This document shows, piece after piece, positions 42,926 to 53,085 of a stretch of 64,000 nucleotides of DNA; position 1 is the stretch's first letter; the number at the start of each line of letters is the position of its first letter. Origin of the DNA: Seriola aureovittata (taxonomy: Eukaryota; Chordata; Actinopteri; Carangiformes; Carangidae); contig NC_079366.1 of the NCBI RefSeq assembly GCF_021018895.1, positions 26,384,770 through 26,448,769 on the forward strand, given 5' to 3'. Under the pieces are notes generated by a model. It searched no databases. It was given only the letters and a program-made list of their open reading frames with translations, and was not told where the DNA came from. The position numbers were made by a program, and so were the translations under genes.

Positions 42926-44175
42926 TGTCTGCAGTCCCAGACGGAAGCCCAGAGGACAGATGGTGGGTTCAGACGCAGACTGACACACCGTAACCAAGCG
43001 ATTACACACTCAATGACTCCCACTGAAGAGAGAGGGAGAGAGAAAAGGGGAGAAGATGGAGAGGGGGAAAAAAGAAATGGGGGAGAAGGAGAGGAGGGTG
43101 ATATTAGATCAGTGTGTGGAAAGTGAAGAGAAAAGATGAAAAACATTGGGTGCCATGTTTTTCATTTACAAAAAAAAATGGGCGGAAAAAGAAGCGTGAA
43201 TAGTTGAGAGAGTAAAATAAAAGAATAATACAGTTTAAGATTAAAGAAGAAAGTGGACTAGGTTTAGAGAAGTGGGGTGGAGGGCCCTGTACCAATAGTG
43301 AGCAGAGGAAGAGATGGTGAGTGAGGGATGAATAGAAAGACAGAGGTCTTTAGGGACACCGGATTACATGTTAGCCAATTAGAGTGAAGGATGTTGGAAA
43401 CTCCCCCGATGAAATTGATATGTGATTGGTTCAGGGTTTATTATGCTCACTGAGCTATCTTTGCCTCTTTAACACACTCAGATGCACACATACAGTCACA
43501 GATTAGATTTGGTATTAAACTGCTGATGCTTTTTTACCTGGCACGTGATCCTGTTGTGTTGTGTAGCTGGTGTGACTATAAATCTGATTTATTCATATAT
43601 TCAGGGTTTTTTTCCAGGTCCTGCATTTTGTAGAAACTTTTCATAATTTCCTAAAAGGTAGCTGGTATTTAGCTACTCAGGTATTTCCATGAAAGGCCAA
43701 TGCAATTGGTATTAATTACTAAAGTAAATGGAAAGTGTTAGTTGCTACCTGCTTGTTATATTTGAGTTTTTACGAATACTAAGTTATTTGGTAGGTAAGT
43801 AAAAATAATTCAGTTTTCCAGGAAGACAAACACAAATTTGTCATTTTGATTTTTCATGACTTTGAGCTGCCATACATTACAGGTCCACTCTGTAATAATT
43901 GTTAAATATTTATTTATTTGACGTTTATGCTGCATATAGCAGCTAACACTCTGAATTAACTTTAATTTTTTTAACAAAATTGTGTTGGCCTTTCTTGGAA
44001 AGTATAATAATTAACAGCTAAGTGATATACAGAAAATACAGAACCTGTAAAATAAAGGGTTTTTCAATGATGTGTTCAAGCTGTGCACATGTGAGGAAAG
44101 ACAACTGAAGGTGGATCCTAACCTCTGCACACCAGAAACACTGTTTACAGCAGTGAGCCAGACCAAAAACTAACA
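42925..44175. other. Non-coding stretch, purine-rich at first
   Basis: 43025-43270 is strongly GA-biased on the plus strand. 43300-44170 is AT-rich with nothing recognised. Confidence 0.45.
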
Positions 44176-44182
44176 CCCCCCC

Positions 44183-44267
<85 letters not shown>
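44176..44267. repeat. Poly-C (24 nt) fused to (CA)n
   Basis: 24 C residues at 44176-44199, then about 34 CA units. Confidence 0.97.
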
Positions 44268-44268
<1 letters not shown>

Positions 44269-44411
44269 ACAGCCACCACCCGAGTCTAGCCTGGCCCAGG
44301 TCAGGTCAAGCGGGATCATGGGAAACCATTCCTGTGGCCCTTCTCACCTTTTTCATCTCAGAGCGTCTCAAAAACATCCCAGACATCGTGCTCTCCTGCT
44401 CTTCCTCTCTG

Positions 44412-44445
44412 TACACACACACACACACACACTTTTTTTTTTTTT
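44412..44445. repeat. (CA)n followed by T-run
   Basis: About 10 CA units, then 13 T. Confidence 0.95.
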
Positions 44446-44761
44446 AAACTGAGACCTCTTTCTCTTCCCAGCTTTGAAGCAACAGTTGCCCCAGAGGAAA
44501 TTATCACGGTGCTGTGTAGCGACCGAGGACTGAAACAATCAAGTAAAATGAGTGTTTTCATTTAGTAAAACTTAATTCTTCATGTTTTTCTTTGACTAAG
44601 ACAAAAATAAAAAAAAAAAGACTGACTTAAAACCTGAAGGGTGAAGTTGTCTAAATCTGACAGTGCAGTAAAAACATGTATTTTCCCTTGTGAACTTTCC
44701 AGAAAAGTAGAAATTTTACCACATTCACTTCCATGATTGGCCCTTCCCAGCTACTGTACAT

Positions 44762-44763
<2 letters not shown>

Positions 44764-44803
<40 letters not shown>
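44764..44803. repeat. (GT)n microsatellite
   Basis: About 20 units. Confidence 0.98.
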
Positions 44804-44804
<1 letters not shown>

Positions 44805-45008
44805 CTCACACAGCGTCTGCTCTTGAGTGTCGGTTCACAGTTGACCTGCCTGGAGGGTTTTGCATTTTACTGCCTTTCTGACTTACTGTATTCTTCTGTT
44901 TGGTCAAGTTTGTTTAGTGTTTACATGTTTTGAAGAGTATTAGCAAGACTTCAAAATACCAGTTGTTTGGGTTGCCTTGAAAGAACCGTACAGTTAAAAT
45001 GGCGGTTT

Positions 45009-45053
45009 CACACGCACACACACACACACATACATACATACACACACACACAC

Positions 45054-45118
<65 letters not shown>
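45009..45118. repeat. Longest (CA)n array, interrupted
   Basis: About 110 bp of CA with a CATACATACATA block and one AA phase break. The final pure run is more than 30 units. Confidence 0.98.
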
Positions 45119-45119
<1 letters not shown>

Positions 45120-45259
45120 AATTTTACACATGAAGATCAGAAGCGCTGCTCGGGCCGTGACAACAGTTGTGTAATGACTTCTGCGACTCTGACAGAAGCT
45201 TTCCACTGTCAAAACAATTATCTGAGATTATCTTGAATTGGACTTCATACTTGAAATCT

Positions 45260-45380
45260 TTGATTTGAAAGCCTGCATTACAAACTGGGGGGTGTGCAAT
45301 TTGAAAGGCATTGACATTTACCAAGCAGGGGAAGATCTAACAGATGACACTACTGAGTTGCATTATGGGAAGTGTCAGCT
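45260..45380 (+). mobile_element. Dispersed repeat family K, copy 2
   Basis: Aligns in order with 27165-27310, including 'gcctgcattacaa' and 'gagttgcattatgggaa'. Confidence 0.65.
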
Positions 45381-46143
45381 TGGTGCTTGAACCATACAAG
45401 GGAATAAAATTCAGGATATTTTTGGTCTCTGCTGCACTGATTTTGATTGATTTAAACATCTGTTTTATAGTTTCAGGTGCAATACTAAACCGCTGGAGTC
45501 GCCCATAAATAGATAGCCTCATTTAAAGAATGAGGGTGTATGTACTTTGCATTATTTTACTTTTACACTGGGTAGCATATTTCTATTAAAATTAGTTTGC
45601 ACTTGATAATGTATATTTTACTTGTACTGCAGATGAGAAGGTGTTGAGGCATCCGTGTTTAAACCAGGTTAAAATTTGGTGAAAGTTTTTTTTTTGTTAT
45701 CGTTAAATATAGCAAGTGTTTTAACAGTGACTACATTTCAGAACCCATTACACAGTGTTTAAAACAAAACGCCATCTTGACCTACATGACCAGACAGTGT
45801 TTGACCTCTGTATCAACAAATCTGTGCCTACTGAGCTGCCATTAGTACCGTGCCATGTTGGTGAGCAGGCCCTCTTTATGGTATTTTCATTCATAGTACT
45901 ACTTTATAAGTTTGTACTTGAATCTGCAGTGAATGCAGATTCATAGTGAAACTTTGACTCCAGCCCTGTGTGGACTTTTCAAGCTGCCGGAGCAGATATT
46001 TACAGATTGAGGGATTAGGAAGATAGCTCTTATTAAAACTGAGTCCTCATCATTTGACTGTCATTCTGTTTAATCATTACTAAATGGACTCATTAAATTC
46101 CTCCTCTAAAGTGTTTCCCTTCAAACTCTGTGGCTTTGATGCG

Positions 46144-46145
<2 letters not shown>
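45381..46145. other. Non-coding AT-rich stretch
   Basis: No recognised gene or repeat. Confidence 0.42.

Positions 46146-46194
<49 letters not shown>
46146..46194. repeat. (CA)n microsatellite
   Basis: About 24 units. Confidence 0.98.
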
Positions 46195-46195
<1 letters not shown>

Positions 46196-46619
46196 TTTCA
46201 TACAGACACACTGCAATGACCCAGTCTATTGAAGAGACTTTTATCAAATGTAATTTATCAACTTTCTAATGTGACCAGGACTTGTGATGCAGTTAATTCT
46301 CCAAGAAGGATTAGTTGTGTGTCTCTGAATGTACAGTGTATATATGTGTATGTTGTACTGGAGCGCTGTTGTGCGCTGTAGTGAAAAGGGCACGTTCCTT
46401 TGGTGTGCGACTGTAGATTTATGAAATGTTTTTTCCACCCTAAACTTTTAATGAATTGAATTTTACACCCCATAGAGCACAAGCATGTGCCACAGTTGTA
46501 TTTTTGGATGGCATGTTTTTGCAACCTAAAAATGTGATATTTAAATAACTGGTCTCAAAGTTGGTGACAGTTAGTGACAGTCGGTGACTGTTTTTCAAAT
46601 TTATTTGTTATATCAAAAC
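46195..46619. other. Non-coding stretch
   Basis: No recognised feature. Confidence 0.4.
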
Positions 46620-46920
46620 ATTTGCAGTGGTGTTAATGGTGTGTCTCTATGGCAATGCCTGTTGGACTGTCAGTTTACTGCTTTCGTTCAGGCAGAGAAA
46701 TCTCAACCACTTGTCTGTGGTTAAGGAAAGGATGTAAACTATAAATAATGTCTGAACTTCTACTGGATAGATAGCAGTACGTTTTGGTACAGACATTCAT
46801 GTCCCCCTCAGGATGTGTAATGACTTTGGTGATTCCTCAGGCACCACCATCAGCTCAAAATTCAATTTGTCCAATTCTTTGGTTTATGATTATTAAAAAT
46901 GACATTCAGAGTTTTATCAT
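46620..46920 (+). mobile_element. Dispersed repeat family G, 5'/middle part
   Basis: 'acattcatgtccccctcaggatg', 'taatgactttggtgattcc', 'ccaccatcagctcaaaattcaatttgtccaat' and 'tttggtttatgat' are an ordered set I recognise from a long, common teleost repeat whose 3' part is seen at 20035 and 47575. Confidence 0.6.
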
Positions 46921-47039
46921 TGGATATTTCTCCAGCCAGTGTTTTCGCTGGGCACCCCATAAAGCCAAGGTCCCATATTGTACATAGTTAGATTTCAATC
47001 ATTAATTAATCATAAAGCAGGTCCAGGTTCTATATCAAT

Positions 47040-47360
47040 ACTGTGAAAGTATCAAAGCGCTCAGTCCACGGAGAAATGCACACAGCCTGTATTCAAACAC
47101 TGAGCCTTATAACGTGCCGTCAGGACTTCTGTAACTTTGTGATGTCACAACAAAGCAGTCACCACTCTCAGCAATGCCCTAAACCCCGCCCACATGGACC
47201 CACTATCTAACCTGGCAGGATTTGGTTTCTCTGCTGTTTTTTTATTTTTTATTTGATCACTTAGAAAAACAGTCAGCCAATCAGAAGAGAGGATCAGAGC
47301 CTCTCTTCTGATTGGCTCACCGACCTGTTGTTGTTACAGCTCCAGAGAGAAGAGGATTCT
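47040..47360. other. Probable repeat-derived segment containing a hairpin
   Basis: Phrases such as 'tttgtgatgtcacaacaaagcagtcacc' and 'aaccccgcccacatgg' have the look of a dispersed teleost element, but there is no second copy here. It contains the perfect hairpin at 47275-47317. Confidence 0.35.
47275..47317. repeat. Perfect hairpin with 18-bp arms and opposed CCAAT boxes
   Basis: agccaatcagaagagagg (47275-47292), a 7-nt loop (47293-47299) and the exact reverse complement (47300-47317). Each arm starts with an NF-Y-type AGCCAATCAG, so two CCAAT boxes face each other. Confidence 0.92.
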
Positions 47361-47574
47361 TATGGATCAACACAATGAATAAAACACCAGAGGTTTAAAA
47401 AAATGGGACCTTTTAATGTATTGGATGGAAAATTTTGCTGATGGGTAACAATACAAACAATACAAGGCTTTAGTCCAGTTAACTAGTATGCTAATGAAAA
47501 GTCGCCTACCGATACCATTTTGCTGCCTCCATCTGTCACATGACCATCACCCTGCAGGTTGTAGTTGTCCCTTC

Positions 47575-47660
47575 TGATTGTGAAAATAGTAAACCTGGTA
47601 AATATCAGCATGTTAACATTGTAAGCTTGTTAGCATGGCTGTAGACTTAGTTTTACTAAT
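47575..47660 (+). mobile_element. Dispersed repeat family G, 3' fragment
   Basis: 'aaatatcagcatgttaacattg' and 'ttgttagcatggctgtagactta' match the 3' portion of family G (compare 20035-20145). Confidence 0.55.
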
Positions 47661-47865
47661 GCATAAACTCCATGTTTAAAAAGTGCTCTTTAAAGTGCGT
47701 TATGAAATGACTGTCTATATGTAAATATAGTCAAACAGTATATTTTAATAACAAAAGGCCTTTCTTCCTCTTCTCACCCTCCTCACCTCTCCTCCAACAT
47801 TTTTACCTCTCCTCCCATCATCCCCTGCTCTCCTCGTCCTCACCCGTTGTCTCTTCTCCCTTGCA
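47661..47865. other. Non-coding stretch ending in a pyrimidine tract
   Basis: CT-rich from 47760 to 47865. Confidence 0.5.
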
Positions 47866-48360
47866 GTCAGTGCGGGTCGTTGATGGTTAATAGATTTAGC
47901 AACTATACTGGTGGAGAGACAGTGAGAGAACCATCAATTTATCTGCCGTTTAACTGCTCCAGTCTAACCTCCGTAAACTCGCCCGGTGAAACTCATTTCT
48001 GTGTTTCCTTGCCAATCTGAAAAGCTATCATCTCGCTAATCTTTGGCTTTCAATTCGCCTGGGGGACACGGGGAGTCAGACCAATCCCGGATCTCGGAGA
48101 TGATCTGTTAGCCTGGCGTAAATGTTTATAACACGGCGCAATCTCCAGGGTTTATACGTTGATGCACATGCACACGTGCACATCCAGTCATACACACACA
48201 CTTCCCCTCCTTTTTTTTTTTTTTTCTCCTTCCTGTGTCTTTCTCTTTCTCTTGCTCTCTCCGGGGCATTTATAGGGATGTGAAAGCTGTTATTGGGCAG
48301 GTCAGTGGAGTGGAACTGTCAGATAATAGGCTAGTTACCGTGGCAGCACATGAATGAGGG
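47866..48360. other. Candidate conserved non-coding segment
   Basis: 47870-48165 is a 300-bp unique block (for example gttgatggttaatagattta, ctaatctttggctttcaattcg). 48260-48350 is a second unique block after a T-run (48211-48224). Texture-based call. Confidence 0.35.
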
Positions 48361-48586
48361 ATGGAACGGAGGAGGGAGACAGAGAGAATAGAAACGCTCA
48401 ACTCACTCCTTAATCAGAAGGTAAACTGGAAATCTGGGGAGTTTAGACTCCCTGCTGAAACAGATAGAGAGGGGGAGGAGGGAGGAGAGAAAAAGGGGGG
48501 GGGAGAAGTAAGTGAGTGAGCGAGATAGAGGATGACAAAGGGAGGAGGACAGAGGAAATGTGAATGGGCATGGAGCAGAGATAAAG

Positions 48587-48590
<4 letters not shown>
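48361..48590. other. Purine-rich stretch
   Basis: GA/GGA-biased. The 165-codon minus frame across 48403-48900 is driven by this and the following GA array. Confidence 0.6.

Positions 48591-48630
<40 letters not shown>
48591..48630. repeat. (GA)n microsatellite
   Basis: About 20 uninterrupted GA units. Confidence 0.97.
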
Positions 48631-48634
<4 letters not shown>

Positions 48635-50406
48635 TTACCATTCCCAGGGAGCCAGGTGTTTATTTCTCTATTTGCAGACGCTGGCTTCATTACCCAGAGT
48701 TCAACAGGAGCAGGCTGAGCTGCAGCTGCATCAAGGTCAGAGAAATCAGACAGAATATTGAAAGAAAGACAGAACAGGGAACACAAATTATGTAATGTAC
48801 CCTCTCTGCTGCTCTTGCCCCCTCCATCCTTGCCATTTCCTATCTGCCTCTGGTCCTCCTCACCCTTCCTCCCCTCCCCTCCCTTCCCCTCCTCTCCCAT
48901 CTCCTCTCAGCCCACTCCTCCCTTCATCTCCCTCGCACCGTGGTCCACGGGGACCAAAAGTCCTCAGACTGTCGCACACTCTCCCTGATGGAGACTGACA
49001 AAGTCGGCTTTGGAGAATGACATCTGTTTGTATGCCTGTGTACGTTTATCCTGGATTTGTCTTAAGCATCAGCCATCAATCTAGAAAACCAATTTGTTGC
49101 ATATATACACTTATTTTCTTGGGTCAGATCCATGAAGAAAAAGCTACCATGTTGTGTTCCTGCGTTCAGGCAGATTCAGGGGTTAATATTCATTCCCACT
49201 GTGTCCATTATTTAACTTTTTGAAAAGATAAACAGCAAGCGTATTAGTTATCAAATAAGCTACACATTTCAGACATAAAAACCAAAGCAAATCCAATTCA
49301 TCAGAAAAATATTGGTAGCTTACCGGCTAATTAGCTAGTAGCCAGCTTAGGCTATAGTTTCTGGAAGATGCTGTAGGTGGGTGAAGTGTTTGTTCTAACA
49401 GACGCCACTATAATTCACAGCAGAGCATGAGGTCAGAGTAGCTTCTTACCTTCAAACCAAAACGTACATCCAAATTTAACCCTCACTGCTAAACAAACTT
49501 CTCAGTGTATTTTTATGACTTAAAACTCAGTACTCACTCAGAGTTTTGTAATGCAGTTTCAGGTTGTAATGCTTTCATATTGCTGATAGTTAATATGGCA
49601 ACATAAAAACAGTCAGGTAGGAGGAAGAGGGCGAAAGCTTTTGTCACTGTTGGACTTTAGAGTTTAAGCCATATGGCTGTTTCCTGTAGCCTACACATAC
49701 CAGTGTAGAAAGTAAAGATAAATAAGGAAGTGCTGTGTGACCATCAGGGATCAGGTTTGTTCTCCACGCTGAAAAAAACAGAACAGAACAGCAAAATTGT
49801 GCAATACCACAATCCTCCACACGCTGTGCTCGAATGGACAGATTGCTGACAGACAGATTCTCCACTTGGTCCCTGTTATCCCTTATGTATTTCCATGTAG
49901 CTGACCACACAGTGCAGTTGTTCTTGTTTGCACATCTTGATGTTTTTTGTCATTAAACAACTGATAAAGTAAAGAATAGTGACATAATTGCAGTTAATTA
50001 TGGCACCTGCTGATGGATGCTGTCGTCTGACGGTGTGAACAAAAAGATACGTAAATCACAACAGCACGGTTTTGGGGGGGCTACTTCCAGCTAATACCTT
50101 GACATAGAAAATGATTAATCACAATCAATTTTGGAAGACACAGAAAGCTGACTCGTTTTTCATTTTTCTCATTCAGTAATCCAGCCTGAAGAGCCTAAAA
50201 TATTTTTGAGAATCACACTTTTGACCCTGAGTTTCTGGCTGCATTGTTCTCACCAGCCCGAGCGTGAGCCCCAACATAGACACATAAACACTCCAGAGCT
50301 GGAATAAACCACTGAAAACATGCTTGGTGTGATTGCACCCTCAAGTGTGAATTATGGTTTGGTATGTGAGGGTATCTGTATGCATGTGGGTGTGTATTAA
50401 GATAAG
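48631..50406. other. Non-coding stretch
   Basis: 48800-48910 is CT-rich. No gene or repeat family recognised elsewhere. A G-run at 50072-50078 is minor. Confidence 0.42.
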
Positions 50407-50412
50407 AAAAGG

Positions 50413-50435
50413 TTTTTTTTTTTTTTTTTTTTTTT
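50413..50435. repeat. Poly-T run
   Basis: About 23 T. Confidence 0.9.
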
Positions 50436-50556
50436 AAGACGCACACTTGACTCTATGTGGTATTGTAATAATCACAGATTCTTTTGATGTCCCGGACTTG
50501 AAAAAGGCTCTCAACAGGGCTGTTCTTCAAACTGCTAATCTCTCAAAGGTAGTGAA

Positions 50557-50760
50557 GAGGAGGAGGAGGAGGAGGAGGAGGAGGAGGAGAGGCAGGAGGA
50601 AGAAAGAAATGAGTAGAGGCGAGGAAGGAAATGGAGAAAGAGAGGGGAAGAAGGAGGAAGAGGATGGAGAGTGGTGCACGGACAAGGAGATCAGTGAGAA
50701 GGAGGCCAGTCACACGGAGAGATGGAGGGAGAGGAGGGCAGAAATGGGAAAATGAATGAG
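50557..50760. repeat. (GGA)n array within a purine-rich tract
   Basis: Pure GGA/AGG to about 50590, then GA-biased sequence to about 50760. The Arg/Glu-rich frame across it is an artefact. Confidence 0.92.
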
Positions 50761-51340
50761 AGGAAAAGCGATAAGAACTCTTGCTTTTGAACTTGAAGAG
50801 CTTAATTTGAAATGTCAGGGCTACCGTACACTCCCCCCCCAACTCCCCCACCCCCCCAGCCTCACTCCCTCTCCTCAGGAGTCCCTGTTGTGCAGTAGTG
50901 TGGATTAAAATAATTAAACAGGCTCTGTTTTAATTAAGACAATAAAGCCGGGAGTCTCTAGGTAAGACCTGAGAGAGATTGAGAGTGGAAGCGAGTGAGC
51001 GAGCGAGGGAGGGAGGGAGATGATAAAGAAGTCTAACGAGAGAGGCGGGATGATAGGCGGTACAGAGGGAGATACATTATCTTCATTACTTATCTATCTT
51101 GTCTATTTCCAGGGCTGATATTGCATTATCAGTCTATATACGTATGTTTGCACTGGTCCTACATGTATCCAAAACACACGTGTATCTGTGTGTGTGGCTG
51201 TAGGGTGGAGTAGGCGTTGAGGGTTGCTTGTTTAATGACTGAGGCCTGTATGTGAGCATGAATGTGTAAATGCGTTTATATTGCTTTTCCCCTTCGCCTC
51301 TACAGCGTGCATGTTTGTGTGTGTTCCTGTGTGGCCTGCC

Positions 51341-51342
<2 letters not shown>
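50761..51342. other. Partly unique stretch, weak conserved-element candidate
   Basis: C-runs at 50833-50840 and 50850-50859. 50880-50975 is unique with attaaaataattaaacagg and ttttaattaag cores. 50975-51060 is GA-rich. Confidence 0.28.

Positions 51343-51384
<42 letters not shown>
51343..51384. repeat. (GT)n microsatellite
   Basis: About 21 units. Confidence 0.98.
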
Positions 51385-51385
<1 letters not shown>

Positions 51386-51773
51386 ATCTTTATTTCGTCT
51401 GCCTCTCAGCCTGCTAATGAAATATTTATTTATTTCTTGGAGCGAGGGCGCTGGATGGTGAGAAACTCAAATGAAATGTCATATCTCATTGTGTCTCCCC
51501 GTGAGGAGGGGGGACAGAGGGAATAGAGGAACAGAATTGCTACTGAATTATATACGGGGGATTCAGAGGGGAGTGATTACAGGACGAGGAGGGAGGGGAT
51601 GTAAAGAGTAAGACAGTGAGAGACGGGGAAGGAGGTGGGAGAAACAAGTCATTCATCTCGCATCACTTAATGTTTTGTGTGTCGTGTTGCTTCTCTGTCA
51701 CATCATCAGCCTGCGGTTCTGAGCTTCAGATGTTGAACTCTGACTGTTGTGCCCACAGTTTACTGTAGTATTC
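51385..51773. other. Partly unique stretch
   Basis: 51390-51500 (ctgctaatgaaatatttatt; caaatgaaatgtcatatctc) is a weak conserved-element candidate. 51505-51650 is purine-rich. Confidence 0.3.
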
Positions 51774-51775
51774 AC

Positions 51776-51829
<54 letters not shown>
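51774..51829. repeat. (CA)n microsatellite
   Basis: About 27 units with one CG interruption. Followed by the gtgtgttaacacac palindrome at about 51848-51861. Confidence 0.97.
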
Positions 51830-51831
<2 letters not shown>

Positions 51832-51927
51832 AAGTGAGCCACAACAGTGTGTTAACACACCCCATCTAGACATACCAGAGAGACCAGCTACTGCTTATCT
51901 AGTAGTAGCTGTTATCATTGCACGTAC

Positions 51928-51928
<1 letters not shown>

Positions 51929-52003
<75 letters not shown>
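51929..52003. repeat. (CA)n microsatellite
   Basis: About 37 uninterrupted units. Confidence 0.98.
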
Positions 52004-52005
<2 letters not shown>

Positions 52006-52794
52006 GGGTCTTGCCACTATCCTGGAGGAGATTAGAACTTCTTAATCTTCTCTCTACTCTACTTGTGTTGCACAAACATGCACAAACACACACTCAACAC
52101 ACTACGCTGGTTCTTAATGGGAGTCTCTTAAGGGACTGCTACACCCTGCAACAGCTGGCGTCACGTGACGAAGGTGTCAGTAGGTTTCCTGACTACTAAG
52201 TAAATCAGTGAAGAAATGCATTACACAAGTGTTCTTAAAAGATTTGCAAAACTTTCCACAGCAAAGCACAAGATCACTACTTTTTTATTTATCGTCAGCG
52301 ACATAAGACGTTTCTATATATTGTGCTGACCAATCATGACAGGAAAAGAAATTACATTTATACACAAGTGAAAGTATTTGGCAAAAATGGCTGGAAAGTG
52401 GTTCAACACTGAGATGTGAGAGACAGATGATGAGATAACCACACAGTTTAACAGGACCAGAAGGGTTTCATGTTTTTTATATAACTTCCGGTACTGTCTA
52501 GTCTTGCGTGTTAGATGCCAAATATCGCTTGCATACTGTGGCTCTTTCCGTACCTCCACTGGCAGGTCTGAATAAAGCTGTAAGAAACATTCACGTAAAA
52601 GTCACCCATGTCTGAAAGACACAAAACGATTACTTTAACAGCTTCACAAAGCTGGCAATATTATCATGTCTGAAAAGGGCTTTTGTTCTTCCACCTGTCT
52701 ATATGTAGTTTTGACAAAGCAATTATCACTGTGATTTAAATGTAATCAATGCAAGAATAATAACTAAAAAAAATAACTATATAAGCCGTGCTAA
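52004..52794. other. Non-coding stretch
   Basis: No recognised gene or repeat. Confidence 0.42.
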
Positions 52795-53085
52795 AGTCCC
52801 TCCATGATAATGCTTCATGCATTCATGTCCTCCTCAAGGTGAAACTGAGGTCTATAAGAAAACATCACATTAATAAACTGCAAAGGCGAGTAATAGACAG
52901 CCAGCAGTGAACATGCTAGCAGATTAGCTTTCTGGTGGGAGAGCTAGCTGGTTAAATTTTCCCACTATGAGGTTGACATTTGTGGCTGTGAGTGAAATGT
53001 CTCAAACAACTACTGGAACCAGCAGTTCAACATGCTAGCAGATTAGCTCACTAGCCGGAGTGCTAGCTCAAGTGTTAGCTTGCTG
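52795..53085 (+). mobile_element. Dispersed repeat family G-like segment with a 119-bp direct repeat
   Basis: 'gcattcatgtcctcctcaagg' and 'cactatgaggttgacatttgtggctgtgagtgaaatgtctc' belong to family G. acatgctagcagattagct occurs at 52911-52929 and again at 53030-53048 with related flanks (cagcagt.., ..gctagct), giving a duplication of period 119 bp. Confidence 0.55.

Noticed and set aside
45009..45118. Regular CACACA array considered as a CRISPR or structured tandem array
   Set aside because: Simple dinucleotide repeat with no spacers, in a eukaryotic genome.
48403..48900. 165-codon minus-strand frame
   Set aside because: Runs through GGA/GA simple repeat (Leu-Ser run); no domain.
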